Shown: positions 27,603 through 39,092, numbered from the stretch's first letter. The stretch: DNA of 64,000 nt from Acidobacteriota bacterium (GCA_020199905.1 JAIVJS010000013.1:1-64000), one strand, 5' to 3'. A program made the numbers and translations. Notes: a model not told the origin generated them from the sequence alone.

Positions 27603-28373
27603 TCACCGATCTCGATCTCTCGTTCCTCCTTCGATTTCCGATCCAGTTGACCGCGGAGTACCGCGGCCGTCTCGCTCCGGTTGGTCGCTCGGCTCCCGAT
27701 CGAGTTGACCGCGGAGTACCGCGGCCGTCTCGCTCCCGTTGGTCGCTCGGCTCCCGTTTCCCGGCTCCCGGCTCCCGTCCTCCGCTTCGTCCACGGCGCG
27801 GCGCCGGTTGGCCGCCCGGATCGCGACCCTCGGATGCCGCCGGTGGTAGGCGCGCAGGATCGACAGGGCGATCAGCGCGGCGAGAAGGCCGAGCGCCACT
27901 GCCAGAATCGTCGTGCCGACGACGAAAGAGAGCAATCGCGGCCAGAGCGCCCGGTGGCCGAACACGACGTGCAGGGTGTGGACGGGGTGAAAGATCCAGG
28001 TGAAGTCGCTGTGCAGGAGCGGCTCCAGGTTCAACCGCGGCACGATCCGCCGGTCGTAACCGAGGATCGCCCGCCCCAGGCTGAACCCGAGCGGGAAGAC
28101 GACCCCCCACGTGGGCACGTTACCGGTCAGGGTCCCGAGGAGGGCATCGAGCTTGTTCAACCGGAAGAGGAACGCCAGCGCCAGCGCGAGGACGAAGTGA
28201 ACGCCGACGAACGGGGAGAACCCGATCGCGACGCCGAGGCCGATGGCGGCGGCCACCCTCTCGGGCGATTCCTCCCGGCCGAGAAGATCGAGAACGAGAA
28301 CTTTCCACCGGCGCCGCCATCTCCAGCGATGAACCTTCCGGCGCCGAAATGCGCGCGTGGTCAGCAGCTTCAC
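27603..28373 (-). CDS. DUF2062 membrane protein with repeat-derived C-terminus
   Basis: A DUF2062 protein with the typical core VAAAIGLGVAIGFSPFVGVHFVLALALAFLFRLNK (shortened here) and TGNVPTWGVVFPLGFSLG, plus a second hydrophobic hairpin near residues 140-165. It would lie in the inner membrane; the function of the family is poorly known. The GTG start overlaps the thiL stop as GTGA. The last 55 or so residues (for example NGSETAAVLRGQLDRE) are translated from two tandem R1 repeats in different frames, so the native C-terminus probably ended near residue 200. Confidence 0.82.
   Translation of the reverse strand: MKLLTTRAFRRRKVHRWRWRRRWKVLVLDLLGREESPERVAAAIGLGVAIGFSPFVGVHFVLALALAFLFRLNKLDALLGTLTGNVPTWGVVFPLGFSLGRAILGYDRRIVPRLNLEPLLHSDFTWIFHPVHTLHVVFGHRALWPRLLSFVVGTTILAVALGLLAALIALSILRAYHRRHPRVAIRAANRRRAVDEAEDGSREPGNGSRATNGSETAAVLRGQLDREPSDQPERDGRGTPRSTGSEIEGGTRDRDR
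27640..27755 (+). repeat. 58-bp interspersed repeat (R1), two tandem copies
   Basis: Copies at 27640-27697 and 27698-27755 differ at only a few bases and abut exactly. They are followed by GTTTCCC and GGCTCCC heptamers to about 27778. Both lie antisense within the 3' end of the DUF2062 gene, right after the convergent stop of the TMTC-like gene. Confidence 0.92.
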
Positions 28374-29347
28374 GAGGGCCTCTCGAAGTGGTCGTATCCG
28401 AGGGTGGAGACGTCCGCGTCCCCCGAAGCGCCGCGCAGGACGGCGCCCGATCCGGCCTCGATGCGCCCGACCCGCGTGACGGTCACCAGATCAGACAGCG
28501 TCTCGACGGAGGCCGCGGCTTCCTCGGGAACCGCGAACAGGATCTCGTAGTCGTCTCCGCCGGACAGGATCCACGGCATCGGATCGACGCCGCAGCGGCG
28601 CGCGGCGGCCTGAACGGAAGCCGCGATCGGCAGACGCTCGCGCTCGAGCACCACTCGCACGGCCGAGGCGTAGGCGATGCGCGCCGCGTCCGTGCCGAGC
28701 CCGTCGGAGACGTCGATCGCCGCGTGCGCGAGCGCCTGGCGGGACAGCGCGAGGCCCAGGGCCACTCTCGGCTCGGGGTCGTGGAACGCGTCGAGGAGCT
28801 CCCGCGCCTCGGGAAACCCGGTCTCCGCCACGCCGTCGCGCGCCAGGCGCAGCCCCGCGGCGGCCCGGCCCGTCGCTCCCGACAGGTAGAGCAGGTCTCC
28901 GGGGAGGGCGCCCGAACGGGTCAGGGGCGCGCCCTCGAGGTCGCCCCAGAGAGTGACCGAAACGAAGACGCACGGCGCGCGGGAGAGGTCACCTCCCGCG
29001 AGCGCGGCGCCGTGCTCCCGGCCGCGCGCGATCGCGCCCCGGCAAACCGCGAGCGCGAAATCCTCGTCTCGATCTGCCGGCACGGCGATGGAGAGAAGAA
29101 ACAGGCGCGGCTTCGCGCCCATCGCGGCGGCGTCCGAAAGACTGACGGAAACGGCTCTCCTCCCGAGACGCTCGGGGTCCTCGCCGGGAAAGAAATCGAC
29201 GCCCTCGACGAGCATGTCGGTCGTGGCGATGCCGTCGCCGCCGGCGTGCCGCAGCACCGCGGCGTCGTCTCCCGGCCCGAGCAGGATGGCGTCGTCGGGA
29301 GGAAGCATCTCCCGCAGCCGCTCGACGAACCGGTCTTCCGCCCTCAT
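28370..29347 (-). CDS. thiL: thiamine-monophosphate kinase
   Basis: It phosphorylates thiamine monophosphate to the diphosphate cofactor. The 325-residue protein has the ThiL hallmarks LGPGDDAAVL, TTDMLVEGVDF, SVSLSDAAAMGA, ALAGGDLSR, IDVSDGLGTD and LSGGDDYEILF. Its length is normal. It lies 59 bp downstream of lon and overlaps the DUF2062 gene by GTGA. No other thiamine gene is visible here. Confidence 0.95.
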   Translation of the reverse strand: MRAEDRFVERLREMLPPDDAILLGPGDDAAVLRHAGGDGIATTDMLVEGVDFFPGEDPERLGRRAVSVSLSDAAAMGAKPRLFLLSIAVPADRDEDFALAVCRGAIARGREHGAALAGGDLSRAPCVFVSVTLWGDLEGAPLTRSGALPGDLLYLSGATGRAAAGLRLARDGVAETGFPEARELLDAFHDPEPRVALGLALSRQALAHAAIDVSDGLGTDAARIAYASAVRVVLERERLPIAASVQAAARRCGVDPMPWILSGGDDYEILFAVPEEAAASVETLSDLVTVTRVGRIEAGSGAVLRGASGDADVSTLGYDHFERPS

Positions 29348-29406
29348 GCGGGCGCATTATTCATGAAGGGTGCCGGAGCCGCCCGCCGGACGGCGCCGGC
29401 GTCCCG

Positions 29407-31863
<2,457 letters not shown>

Positions 31864-31938
31864 GGTTCAGAAATTCCGTTCTGTCCTCAGTCGGAGATTC
31901 GGTGGTTACGGCAATTGAAAATCAGCAAAGAGACCGCC

Positions 31939-32412
31939 TCATTCCCGCCGCTCTTCTTCGGCGCGCACGGGGATCTCGGTTTCCTTTTCTCTCTGGTCGG
32001 GGACGTGGGGGAGCACGATCTCGAGGAGACCTTCCTTCAGCTGCGTTTTCGCCTGGTGCGTGTTGACCGCACGCGGGAGAGCGACGGATTTGACGAATCC
32101 CCCGAAGTAGCGCTCCATGCAGAAAAACCGGATGCCCTCCCGGGACCGCGTGCGGCCCTTCTTGGTGCCGCGGACGGTCAGGACCCGTCCCCGCACGGTG
32201 ACGCGAACGTCTTCGGCATCGACGCCCGGCACCTCGATTAAGATGCGCAGCTTCTGGCCGTCGTCCATGACGTCCACGTTCGGGTCCCAGGACGTCGCCG
32301 TCGCCGCGCCGCCCTGGTTGCTCTCGACGAAGGTCGCGAACAAACGGTTCAGCTCGCTCTGGAGGCGCGAAAGCTCGACCATCGGTCCGTAAAACTTGCC
32401 GGAGCGTCTCAT
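31939..32412 (-). CDS. small heat-shock protein (Hsp20/alpha-crystallin family)
   Basis: An ATP-independent holdase of 157 residues. The alpha-crystallin domain spans about 42-135, starting WDPNVDVMDDGQKLRILIEVPGV (shortened), with GRVLTVRGTKK and the strand motif GLLEIVLP. The usual C-terminal IxI anchor appears as TEIPV. It lies 13 bp after nrdR and upstream of lon. Confidence 0.94.
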   Translation of the reverse strand: MRRSGKFYGPMVELSRLQSELNRLFATFVESNQGGAATATSWDPNVDVMDDGQKLRILIEVPGVDAEDVRVTVRGRVLTVRGTKKGRTRSREGIRFFCMERYFGGFVKSVALPRAVNTHQAKTQLKEGLLEIVLPHVPDQREKETEIPVRAEEERRE

Positions 32413-32425
32413 GGGCGGGTGTCTC

Positions 32426-32899
32426 CTATCCCGAGGTCTTCGTTTCGGCGCGGCCGATCAGATCCTTCAGCTCGTGGAGGAACTCATCCACGTCCTCGAA
32501 CTTGCGGTACACCGAAGCGAAGCGCACATAGGCGACCTTGTCTAGCTCCCGCAGCCTCTCCATGACGACCGATCCGATCTGGCTCGTCGCGATCTCCCGC
32601 TCCTCCGAGTCGTGCAGGCGGGTTTCGATCTCGTCGACGATCGCGTCGAGCTTCGCCGGCGCCACCGGCCTCTTTTCGACCGCCTTGACCAGGCCCCCTC
32701 GAAGCTTCTTCCGGTCGAAGCTCTCCCGCCGGCCGTCGTTCTTCACGACCATGTAGGGGATTTCCTCGATGGTTTCGTAGGACGTGAAGCGGCGGCCGCA
32801 CGAGACGCACTCGCGCCGGCGCCGTATGACCTCCCCATCGCGGCCTTCGCGGGAGTCCACGACCCGGTCGTCTCCTCCGCCGCAGAACGGACAACGCAT
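32426..32899 (-). CDS. nrdR: transcriptional repressor NrdR
   Basis: An ATP/dATP-sensing zinc-ribbon repressor of ribonucleotide reductase genes. The 157-residue protein begins MRCPFCGG, pairs with CVSCGRRF to make the zinc ribbon, and carries the ATP-cone ([16 protein letters not shown]). The ORF could extend 40 codons upstream, but the ATG at 32899 puts the zinc motif at the N-terminus as in all NrdR proteins. No ribonucleotide reductase gene or NrdR box is visible in the window. Confidence 0.96.
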   Translation of the reverse strand: MRCPFCGGGDDRVVDSREGRDGEVIRRRRECVSCGRRFTSYETIEEIPYMVVKNDGRRESFDRKKLRGGLVKAVEKRPVAPAKLDAIVDEIETRLHDSEEREIATSQIGSVVMERLRELDKVAYVRFASVYRKFEDVDEFLHELKDLIGRAETKTSG

Positions 32900-32939
32900 C
32901 TGGCAGAAGAGTATCGCGTGGGACGGCTTCGGGCCATCG

Positions 32940-33962
32940 TCAGCGCTCTTCGCCGCTCCGGCTCGCGGGCTCTTTCCCGCCGGCCGCTGGAACCGCCACC
33001 TCCCGCGCAGGCGCCGCAAGGAGGAACGCGAGACCGATCAGCGTAATCGGAACGAAGGAGATCGCGTGCGCGAGCAGCGCCACGGCGGAAGCCGTGGCGA
33101 CGGGGACCCCGTAGAAGTACGTCAGCGCGAACTGGACCGCCACGTGGTACGAGCCGAGCCCGCCCGGAGTCGGAACCATGAGGCCGAGAACGGCGAACGT
33201 CGTGACCACGAACGCGGCCGCGAACGGGAGCGGGAGATGGAACGCGCGGAAGAGCACCGAGACCTGTACGTTGATCACGAACCACATCGCGAGCGATCCG
33301 GCCGCGACGAGCAGGAAGAGGGCCGGGTCCCGCAGCGTCGCGAACCCGTCGATGAAGGAACCGGAGAACGCGCGCAGCCGCGGCTGCAGCTTTTCGGGCA
33401 GACGCGCCCACACGAGCTCCAGGAACGCCTCCGTTCTCGCGCGCGCAAACACGGCGAAGACGACGACGCCGACGGCCGTGACCATGAACACCGCCGGCAG
33501 GGCGAGCTGGCGGAGTCCCCCGGAGCGGGGGAGGCCGACTGCCATCGCGAAGGCGAAAAAGACGACGACGGAGACACCGTCCAGGACCCGCTCGAGAACG
33601 ATGGAGGCGAGAAGCGGAGAGAACGGCAGGCGGCGGGATCGGGCGAGGAAAGCGGGCCTCAGGACCTCTCCCACTTTGCCGGGAAGATTGTTCGCGGCGA
33701 AGCCGACGGAGGTCGCCGCAAAGGCGGGGAGAAAAGGGACCTTCGCGACGGGGCGGAGGAGCCAGGTCCACCGCACCGCCCGGAGCGCGAACGTCGAGAT
33801 CGCGATCGCCGTGGACAGGACGAGCCAGCCGATGGATACCGAAGAGAGGGCGGCGCCTAGCTCCCGGAAGCGCACCTGCCTGAGGAAGAGGGCCAGGAGG
33901 ATTCCGGCCAGCAGGAGCGAGATCGCGACCTGCGCCGTCCTCGATTTCCAGAAGGCCGGCAT
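32940..33962 (-). CDS. flippase-like membrane protein (LPG_synthase_TM / UPF0104)
   Basis: A 340-residue protein with about eight membrane helices and the family motifs [38 protein letters not shown] and [10 protein letters not shown]. These match the lysylphosphatidylglycerol synthase transmembrane domain (AglD/MprF-like flippase) without the synthase domain. A role in moving a lipid or lipid-linked sugar across the membrane is inferred from the family. It starts the run flippase-nrdR-hsp20-lon-thiL-DUF2062 on the minus strand. Confidence 0.87.
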   Translation of the reverse strand: MPAFWKSRTAQVAISLLLAGILLALFLRQVRFRELGAALSSVSIGWLVLSTAIAISTFALRAVRWTWLLRPVAKVPFLPAFAATSVGFAANNLPGKVGEVLRPAFLARSRRLPFSPLLASIVLERVLDGVSVVVFFAFAMAVGLPRSGGLRQLALPAVFMVTAVGVVVFAVFARARTEAFLELVWARLPEKLQPRLRAFSGSFIDGFATLRDPALFLLVAAGSLAMWFVINVQVSVLFRAFHLPLPFAAAFVVTTFAVLGLMVPTPGGLGSYHVAVQFALTYFYGVPVATASAVALLAHAISFVPITLIGLAFLLAAPAREVAVPAAGGKEPASRSGEER

Positions 33963-34135
33963 GGCCTACGCCCCGGTTCCCGTCGCGCGGGGCAGTCGAG
34001 TCGAGGCCGTGGCGCGCTCCGGAATCGGAGCAAAAACCGGTCGGGATGAGAGGGGCTGCGGCATGGCGTCGCGTCAGGTTTTAGCATTTCAGAACGGCTT
34101 TTGCCTAAAAAAATGAGGCGAAGATCTTCAAAGAC

Positions 34136-34164
34136 TTGACTTTCCGTCGAAATTTGCCCATTCT
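34136..34164 (+). promoter_or_regulatory. possible sigma-70 promoter for the Ig-like repeat protein
   Basis: TTGACT (34136-34141) matches the -35 consensus at five of six bases. It is spaced 17 bp from a weak CATTCT -10. The surrounding 110 bp are clearly more AT-rich than the rest of the window, and GGGAGG lies before the ATG at 34193. Confidence 0.4.
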
Positions 34165-34192
34165 TTTCTTACTTTTTCGGGAGGTTTGCGAA

Positions 34193-35980
34193 ATGAAGAC
34201 GGCGCCCAGGCATCTGGCGCTTCTGGCGGTTGCCGGTCTGTTCGTGTGCGTGGCGGCGGGCGCACAGCCGATCGGAGTCATCGACGAGCCCACGGCAGGG
34301 CAGCGGGTCTCCGGGGTCGTCCGGGTCGCCGGATGGGTGCTCGACTTCAACAAAGTCGACCGCATCGACCTCTTCGTCGACGGCAATTCCCTCCCGACGA
34401 ACACGGCGGACTTGAACCTTCCCCGAATCGACGTGCTGAACGCGTTCCCGAACTACGCGAACAGCGCGACGCCGAAGCCGGGGTACCTGACGTCCTTCTA
34501 CACGAGGTCGCTGTCGAACGGGACGCACTCGATCAGGGTCCGTGTCACGGAGTCCTCCGGGAGCGTCTTCACGCTCGGGCCCGTCTCGGTGATCGTCGAC
34601 AACACGGTCAACCAGGCTCCGTTCGGATACATCGATACGCCGACCGACAACGCGGTCGAAGGGGCCAACGGCTCCTACCCGGTCGTCGGATGGGCTCTCG
34701 ACGACCAGGGCGTCGACCACATTGATTTTCTGGTCGACGGACAGATCGTCGCCGGAGCGGTCGGACGGCTCGGCGACGTGGGAGGCCGCGGCCGCAGCGG
34801 GGGCGCGAACGGCCAGACGGCGACCTACGGGACGACGCGGCCCGACGTGGCGGCGGCCTTTCCGGACGTGCCTTTTGCGATCTTCTCCGGCTTCGTCGCC
34901 AACGTCGACACGACGAAGCTCGTCAACGGAGTGCACGTGTTTTCCGTGCGCGTCACGGATTCCGGCGGCACGGCGCGCGTGATCGGCACCCGGACGGTTC
35001 AGGTCATCAACAACGGCAGCAATCTGGCGCCTTTCGGACGGATCGACTTCCCGCTCGACAAGGCATCGCTCAACTGCCAGCCCCCGTTCACGGTCGTCCC
35101 GCCGCCGAACGTCTGCCCGTCGCCGTGCTTCCCGCCGGGCCCGACGGGGACCCCCGCGCTGCCGGTCTCGTTCTTCAGCAACATCGTCAAGGGCTGGGCC
35201 CTGGATACCGGATCCCGGCTGGACAAGGGCCAGGTCGCCTTCGTCGAGCTGCTCTTGGACGGCCAGCCGATCGCCAACAGCCGGCGCGACTGCGTCCGGC
35301 TCGGAACCGCGCTCCTGAACTGCTACGGGGTGAACCGCCCCGACGTCGCGCGCGCCTACTCCGGGTACGTCAATGCCGACAACGCGGGGTTCAACTTCGC
35401 GTTCGCCCTCCAGCAGAACACCGCGACGGGCCTTCTCCAGGTGGTCATCCCGGCGGCGGCGGGCGGCGCTCAGGTCACCGGCTTCACCAACTCCGGAAAG
35501 CACACGCTTGCACTGCGGGTCGGAGACGACGAGCAGACGGTGATCCAGATCGGGGCGATGTCCGTCGACGTCCTTTGCGACCTCTCGACGCTCGAGCCCG
35601 ACAGGCCGGCGTTCGGATACGTCGACACGCCGTACGAGTTCCAGTTCATCAACAAGACGTTCCTGGTGTCCGGCTGGGCGTATGACTTCGACGGGGGGAT
35701 CTCCCGGCTCGAGCTCGACGTGGACGGCCAGGTCCTGGCGATCCTGGACGCGCCGACCGGGACTTACGGGCTCTACCGTCCCGACGTGCCGGACAACGAC
35801 ATCCGCGTTCCGACGCCGGACGTCGGGTTCTTCTTCCCGCTCGACACGACGCACATGAGCGACACCGAGCACGATCTCGTGATCTACGCCTACGACAACC
35901 CGGGCTTCGCCGCTCCGAGACGAACAGAGATCGGCCGCCGCAAGTTCGTCGTCCTGAACAATTCGGTAATCAAGAACTGA
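34193..35980 (+). CDS. secreted Ig-like repeat protein
   Basis: A 595-residue exported protein with a signal peptide (HLALLAVAGLFVCVAAGAQ). It has four related beta-sandwich units, each opening with a phrase like FGYIDTP and containing V-x-GWA-x-D and a DGQ turn (GVIDEPTAGQRV, FGYIDTPTDNAV, FGRIDFPLDKAS, FGYVDTPYEFQF). Cysteine pairs in the third unit (CPSPCFPPG) suggest a disulfide. There is no membrane anchor or sorting tail. A surface or adhesive role is inference. It is a single-gene unit with its own promoter-like leader and a strong terminator. I do not recognise a specific family. Confidence 0.8.
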   Translation: MKTAPRHLALLAVAGLFVCVAAGAQPIGVIDEPTAGQRVSGVVRVAGWVLDFNKVDRIDLFVDGNSLPTNTADLNLPRIDVLNAFPNYANSATPKPGYLTSFYTRSLSNGTHSIRVRVTESSGSVFTLGPVSVIVDNTVNQAPFGYIDTPTDNAVEGANGSYPVVGWALDDQGVDHIDFLVDGQIVAGAVGRLGDVGGRGRSGGANGQTATYGTTRPDVAAAFPDVPFAIFSGFVANVDTTKLVNGVHVFSVRVTDSGGTARVIGTRTVQVINNGSNLAPFGRIDFPLDKASLNCQPPFTVVPPPNVCPSPCFPPGPTGTPALPVSFFSNIVKGWALDTGSRLDKGQVAFVELLLDGQPIANSRRDCVRLGTALLNCYGVNRPDVARAYSGYVNADNAGFNFAFALQQNTATGLLQVVIPAAAGGAQVTGFTNSGKHTLALRVGDDEQTVIQIGAMSVDVLCDLSTLEPDRPAFGYVDTPYEFQFINKTFLVSGWAYDFDGGISRLELDVDGQVLAILDAPTGTYGLYRPDVPDNDIRVPTPDVGFFFPLDTTHMSDTEHDLVIYAYDNPGFAAPRRTEIGRRKFVVLNNSVIKN

Positions 35981-36003
35981 CGAGTCCCTCGCCCCTTCTT
36001 TCA

Positions 36004-36028
36004 GCCCCGCCGCGAGGCGGGGCTTTTT
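36004..36028 (+). terminator. rho-independent terminator after the Ig-like protein gene
   Basis: An 8-bp GC stem GCCCCGCC/GGCGGGGC with a GCGA loop is followed directly by TTTTT, 24 bases after the stop codon. Confidence 0.93.
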
Positions 36029-36031
36029 GTT

Positions 36032-36116
36032 GGGCGGGAGGCGGGAGCCGAGCGACCAGCGGAAGCGAGACGGCCGCGGTACTCCGCGGCAACCAGATCG
36101 GGAATCGGGAATCGGA
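36032..36116 (-). repeat. 58-bp interspersed repeat (R1), inverted copy, with flanking heptamers
   Basis: The R1 core lies at about 36042-36100 in the opposite orientation to the other copies. GGCGGGA units are on one side and GGGAATC units on the other. Confidence 0.88.
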
Positions 36117-36166
36117 AAAAATCGCCGAGCCGAGTATCCCCTCTTTCAAGAGGCCGGCCTTACTTT

Positions 36167-36234
36167 CTCAACTCTCAACTCTCAACTCTCTACTCTGAAT
36201 CTCTCACGTCTTTCCCGACGCTGAACGCTCAACC
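36167..36234. repeat. heptanucleotide repeats, TCAACTC units then CGCTGAA/CGCTCAA
   Basis: Three perfect TCAACTC units (36168-36188) and, after an irregular stretch, GACGCTGAACGCTCAACC close to the stop codon of the hypothetical gene at 36239. Confidence 0.8.
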
Positions 36235-36238
36235 CGGC

Positions 36239-36691
36239 TCACTCGTACTCATCCGACCCCTGCACCCACAAAAACGACTGCAGGTCGATCATGTCGCGCG
36301 GCCGCAGGTCCTTCAGGTCCCGCCGGACGCGGGCCGCGAATCCAAGGAGGCTCTCGTACGTCTCCCGGTTCGGCGTTGAGCGATAGGCGAATTCCACCCC
36401 GTACCGCTGCGCGGCGATGCGCGTCACGTTGGGCTTCAGGAAGATGTGGCGGTCGGGGTGGCGCGCCTTCAGAAGCGAGCGATAGCGGCCCGGCTCGAGA
36501 AGCTCCGTCCAACGCTCGTGCGCGGCGGACTTGTAGTTGCGCTCCCAGTCGAGGTACGTCTCGTCCTGGAATCCGCCTGGAAAGAACCGGAGGAACCTGC
36601 GCCGGCAACGCCGGGCGCCTGCGGGCAGGGAAGTCGTCCGGGCCGCGTGAGAGGTGCGGGTGCTGGCGCGAAGCGCCGCGGGGAAGGCCAT
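36239..36691 (-). CDS. uncharacterised protein, possibly internally deleted
   Basis: A 150-residue ORF. The first half has an Arg-rich start, then FFPGGFQDETYLDWERNYK and HERWTELL. The second half has RHIFLKPNVTRIAAQRYG and the C-terminal RPRDMIDLQSFLWVQGSDEY. From memory both halves belong to one longer uncharacterised bacterial family in which 70-90 residues separate them. Here they are joined in frame at LLKARHPDRH. If so, this is a deletion derivative and perhaps not functional. I do not know the family's role. Confidence 0.55.
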   Translation of the reverse strand: MAFPAALRASTRTSHAARTTSLPAGARRCRRRFLRFFPGGFQDETYLDWERNYKSAAHERWTELLEPGRYRSLLKARHPDRHIFLKPNVTRIAAQRYGVEFAYRSTPNRETYESLLGFAARVRRDLKDLRPRDMIDLQSFLWVQGSDEYE

Positions 36692-36728
36692 GCGCCGTTC
36701 CGGTGCAGAGAACGGGCCACTCGGGGGG

Positions 36729-36765
36729 AGCTGTCAGCGATCAGCTATCAGCCCTCAGCCACTCA
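36729..36765. repeat. heptanucleotide-like repeats, AGCTGTC/AGCTATC family
   Basis: Irregular AGCTGTCAGCGATCAGCTATCAGCCCTCAGCC string in the 240-bp spacer between the hypothetical gene and the S41 protease. The rest of that spacer holds no gene I can support. Confidence 0.7.
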
Positions 36766-36871
36766 GGAATCCGCCAGGGCGATGCGCCGTGCCTCCAAGG
36801 CGGCCCTCACCACCCTGGAAGCGGGCGCGTGTCGCGCGGATCAGGAGGGACCGCTGGTTCAAGAGGATCGG

Positions 36872-36901
36872 AAAGAAAACGGGCGGCCGCGAGGCCGCCC
36901 G
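36872..36901 (-). terminator. rho-independent terminator after the S41 protease gene
   Basis: On the minus strand a 9-bp stem CGGGCGGCC/GGCCGCCCG with a 4-nt loop is followed by TTTTCTTTC, 31 bases beyond the protease stop codon. Confidence 0.88.
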
Positions 36902-36904
36902 TTG

Positions 36905-36931
36905 AAGACGCTGAGAGCCGAGAGCTGACGG
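36905..36931. repeat. heptanucleotide repeats, AGAGCCG/AGAGCTG/ACGGCTA
   Basis: A short block of the AGCTGAC family between the S41 protease stop and its terminator, so it lies in the transcribed 3' region. Confidence 0.7.
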
Positions 36932-38563
36932 CTAACTTCCCTGCCGCGCCGCGCGGGCCGGCGCCGGCTTCTTGGGCAGCGCGGCGATCCGCGCGGCCTC
37001 GTCGAACATTGCGAGCCCCTTCTGGAGCTGCGTGTCGCCCTCCGCCTGTGCCTTGCGGCCGGCTTCGAGGCCGAACTTCGCGTTGACGATCTCGACCCTC
37101 ATGGCGAGGTCCACGATGCCCCGGTTGGGCTCGGCTTCCCACTGCCGGGTGAGCTCCTCGACGCTCGAGAACTTGCCCGCCTCGGCGAACTTGAAGAACT
37201 GCTGGCGCAGCTCCGAGGTCACCTCGAAGTTCGGTTTCACGTCGGGATGGTGGGAAAGGTAGTCGATCGCGAAATTGAAGAACAGGTTGCGTGCGAGGAA
37301 CTGCGAAAGGAGCTTGGATTCGGAGAAGCCGCTCTTGATCGCGACGTCGGGGGTGATCCCGCCGGCCGCGTAAACGGTGCGGCCCGCCTCCGTGTAGAAC
37401 GTCTGGCCGGCCGTGCGCGGGGCTTCGGCGGCCGTCTCGCCGCTCGCGACCGCGGCGTCGGGGTCCTCGGGGTTCACGTACGCGAGCAGGTCGCTGTAGT
37501 CGCGCTGGATCCATCGGCCGGAGGGCGTGTAGTAGCGCGCCGTCGTGAGCGCCAGGCCCGCGCCGTAGGGGAGGGTGTAGACGCTCTGCACCAGACCCTT
37601 GCCCCAGCTTCTCTGCCCGACGATCAGTCCCCGGTCGTGGTCCTGGATCGCGCCCGCGACGATCTCGGAAGCGGAGGCGGAACCGCGGTTGATGAGCACG
37701 ACGAGCGGGCGGTCGAAGTGCAGCCCGTCGCCGGGGGCGTAGAAGTCCTGGGCGGAGGACGGCGTCCGTCCGCGCGTATAGACGATCTTCGAGCCCTTCG
37801 GGAGGAAGACGTCGGAGACATCGACGGCCTGATCGAGGACGCCGCCGGGATTTCCGCGCAGGTCGAGAACGAGCCGCTTCATGCCGAGCTTCTCGAGCTT
37901 CCCGAGCGCGGCGATCAGCTCGCGGCTCGACGTGTGCGTGAAATCTCGGAGGAGAATGTATCCAATGTCGGCATTCAACATGAACGCGTACGGGACCGAC
38001 AGCGTCGGGATCTCCGCTCGGGTGATCGTCATGTGAAGCGGCTCGTCGAGACCGGTGCGGCGGATCGTGATGCGCACGGCCGTCCCCTTGGGCCCGCGCA
38101 GCTTCTTGACGACGTCGTCGGTCGAGGCGTCTTCCTTGATCTCCTCATCCTCGATGTGGGTGATCACGTCGCCCGCGCGGACGCCCATCTTGTAGGCGGG
38201 AGTGCCCTCCATGGGCGCGATGACCGTGATCTTGCCCATCCGCTTCTGGATCTGGATGCCGAGGCCGAAAAAGGAGCCCTGCTGCTTCTCGCGCATCGCG
38301 GCGTACTCGTCGGGTTCGAGAAACGCCGTGTGCGGATCGAGCCGGGCGAGCATCCCGTGGATCGATGCATACACGAACTTTTCGGGCGCGACCGGCTCGG
38401 GAGACCATTCCCCGAGGGTGGTCAGGATGTCGGCGTACTCATCCAGGGGAGGAACTTCGCGCTCGGGAGACGCGAACAGCCTGCCTCCGAGAGCCCCCCC
38501 GAGAAGGGTGGCGGCTCCGAGGAGCGCGATCGAGACCAGTACTCGAGACCGTGGCTGGCTCAC
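36932..38563 (-). CDS. C-terminal processing peptidase (S41 family) with PDZ domain
   Basis: A 543-residue periplasmic protease. It has an N-terminal signal/anchor ([20 protein letters not shown]), a PDZ domain ([20 protein letters not shown] onward, about 95-190) and the S41 catalytic core with [15 protein letters not shown] (Ser) and SWGKGLVQS (Lys). A helical C-terminal region of about 150 residues follows. CtpA-type enzymes trim or degrade envelope proteins. The start is a GTG with AGGAGG five bases upstream. The ORF track's longer start runs antisense through tatA and is wrong. It is divergent from tatA. Confidence 0.94.
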   Translation of the reverse strand: MSQPRSRVLVSIALLGAATLLGGALGGRLFASPEREVPPLDEYADILTTLGEWSPEPVAPEKFVYASIHGMLARLDPHTAFLEPDEYAAMREKQQGSFFGLGIQIQKRMGKITVIAPMEGTPAYKMGVRAGDVITHIEDEEIKEDASTDDVVKKLRGPKGTAVRITIRRTGLDEPLHMTITRAEIPTLSVPYAFMLNADIGYILLRDFTHTSSRELIAALGKLEKLGMKRLVLDLRGNPGGVLDQAVDVSDVFLPKGSKIVYTRGRTPSSAQDFYAPGDGLHFDRPLVVLINRGSASASEIVAGAIQDHDRGLIVGQRSWGKGLVQSVYTLPYGAGLALTTARYYTPSGRWIQRDYSDLLAYVNPEDPDAAVASGETAAEAPRTAGQTFYTEAGRTVYAAGGITPDVAIKSGFSESKLLSQFLARNLFFNFAIDYLSHHPDVKPNFEVTSELRQQFFKFAEAGKFSSVEELTRQWEAEPNRGIVDLAMRVEIVNAKFGLEAGRKAQAEGDTQLQKGLAMFDEAARIAALPKKPAPARAARQGS

Positions 38564-38683
38564 TCGAACCTCCTGCCCCCTGCCGTTCGGGAGATCAACA
38601 TTCTGACACGCGGGCTCACAAATCCCCAGGGATTCCCGCGGCTCGTCGGGCGCGGGGTTAGAATCGCCTGCGCAGGGGGAAAC

Positions 38684-39025
38684 ATGTTCGGCTCCATCGG
38701 TATGCCCGAGTTGATTCTGATCTTCGTGGTGGCCCTTCTCGTGTTCGGGCCCAAGAAGCTGCCGGAGATCGGCAAGTCCCTCGGAAAGGGGCTGGCCGAG
38801 TTCAAGAAGGCGTCCGACGAGCTGAAAAAGACGATCGAGACCGAGATCGAGCAGAGCAAGGCCGAGGTCGCGGCGGTCAAGGACCACGTCTCCTCGATCC
38901 AGGACAGTTTGATCTCTCCGCCGGCGGCCGAAACGGTTCCTTCTCTGCCTGCGGACCCGGCCTCGGTCGCCGTCGCGGACCCGTCCCCTTCGGTCGCCGA
39001 CCCGTCGCCCATCCATCCCGCTTGA
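38684..39025 (+). CDS. tatA: twin-arginine translocase subunit TatA/TatB
   Basis: The pore-forming subunit for export of folded proteins. It has 113 residues: a short N-terminal helix ([20 protein letters not shown]), the [17 protein letters not shown] hinge and amphipathic helix, and an acidic, Pro/Ser-rich tail. PEL in the helix is the TatB-like version of TatA's PxxI, so it may serve as the only TatA/B protein. AGGGGG precedes the ATG. tatC lies 67 bp downstream across a strong hairpin. Confidence 0.93.
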   Translation: MFGSIGMPELILIFVVALLVFGPKKLPEIGKSLGKGLAEFKKASDELKKTIETEIEQSKAEVAAVKDHVSSIQDSLISPPAAETVPSLPADPASVAVADPSPSVADPSPIHPA

Positions 39026-39038
39026 GTTCGAGGCCGAC

Positions 39039-39065
39039 GGCCGCCGCGGAGCCTTCGCGGCGGCC
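39039..39065 (+). terminator. hairpin between tatA and tatC, possible attenuator
   Basis: A perfect 10-bp stem GGCCGCCGCG/CGCGGCGGCC with a 7-nt loop is followed by CTTCCTGTTT, a weak T-rich tail. It could end part of the transcripts after tatA and so keep TatA above TatC. Confidence 0.55.
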
Positions 39066-39092
39066 CTTCCTGTTTGACACGGCGCGGCGCGC

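Noticed and set aside
25387-28110. 907-residue minus-strand ORF
   Set aside because: Antisense to the TMTC-like gene, low-complexity charged translation. High GC keeps stops rare in this frame.
31864-31938. CIRCE or sigma-32 control site before lon
   Set aside because: No TTAGCACTC-N9-GAGTGCTAA dyad or convincing heat-shock -35/-10 pair.
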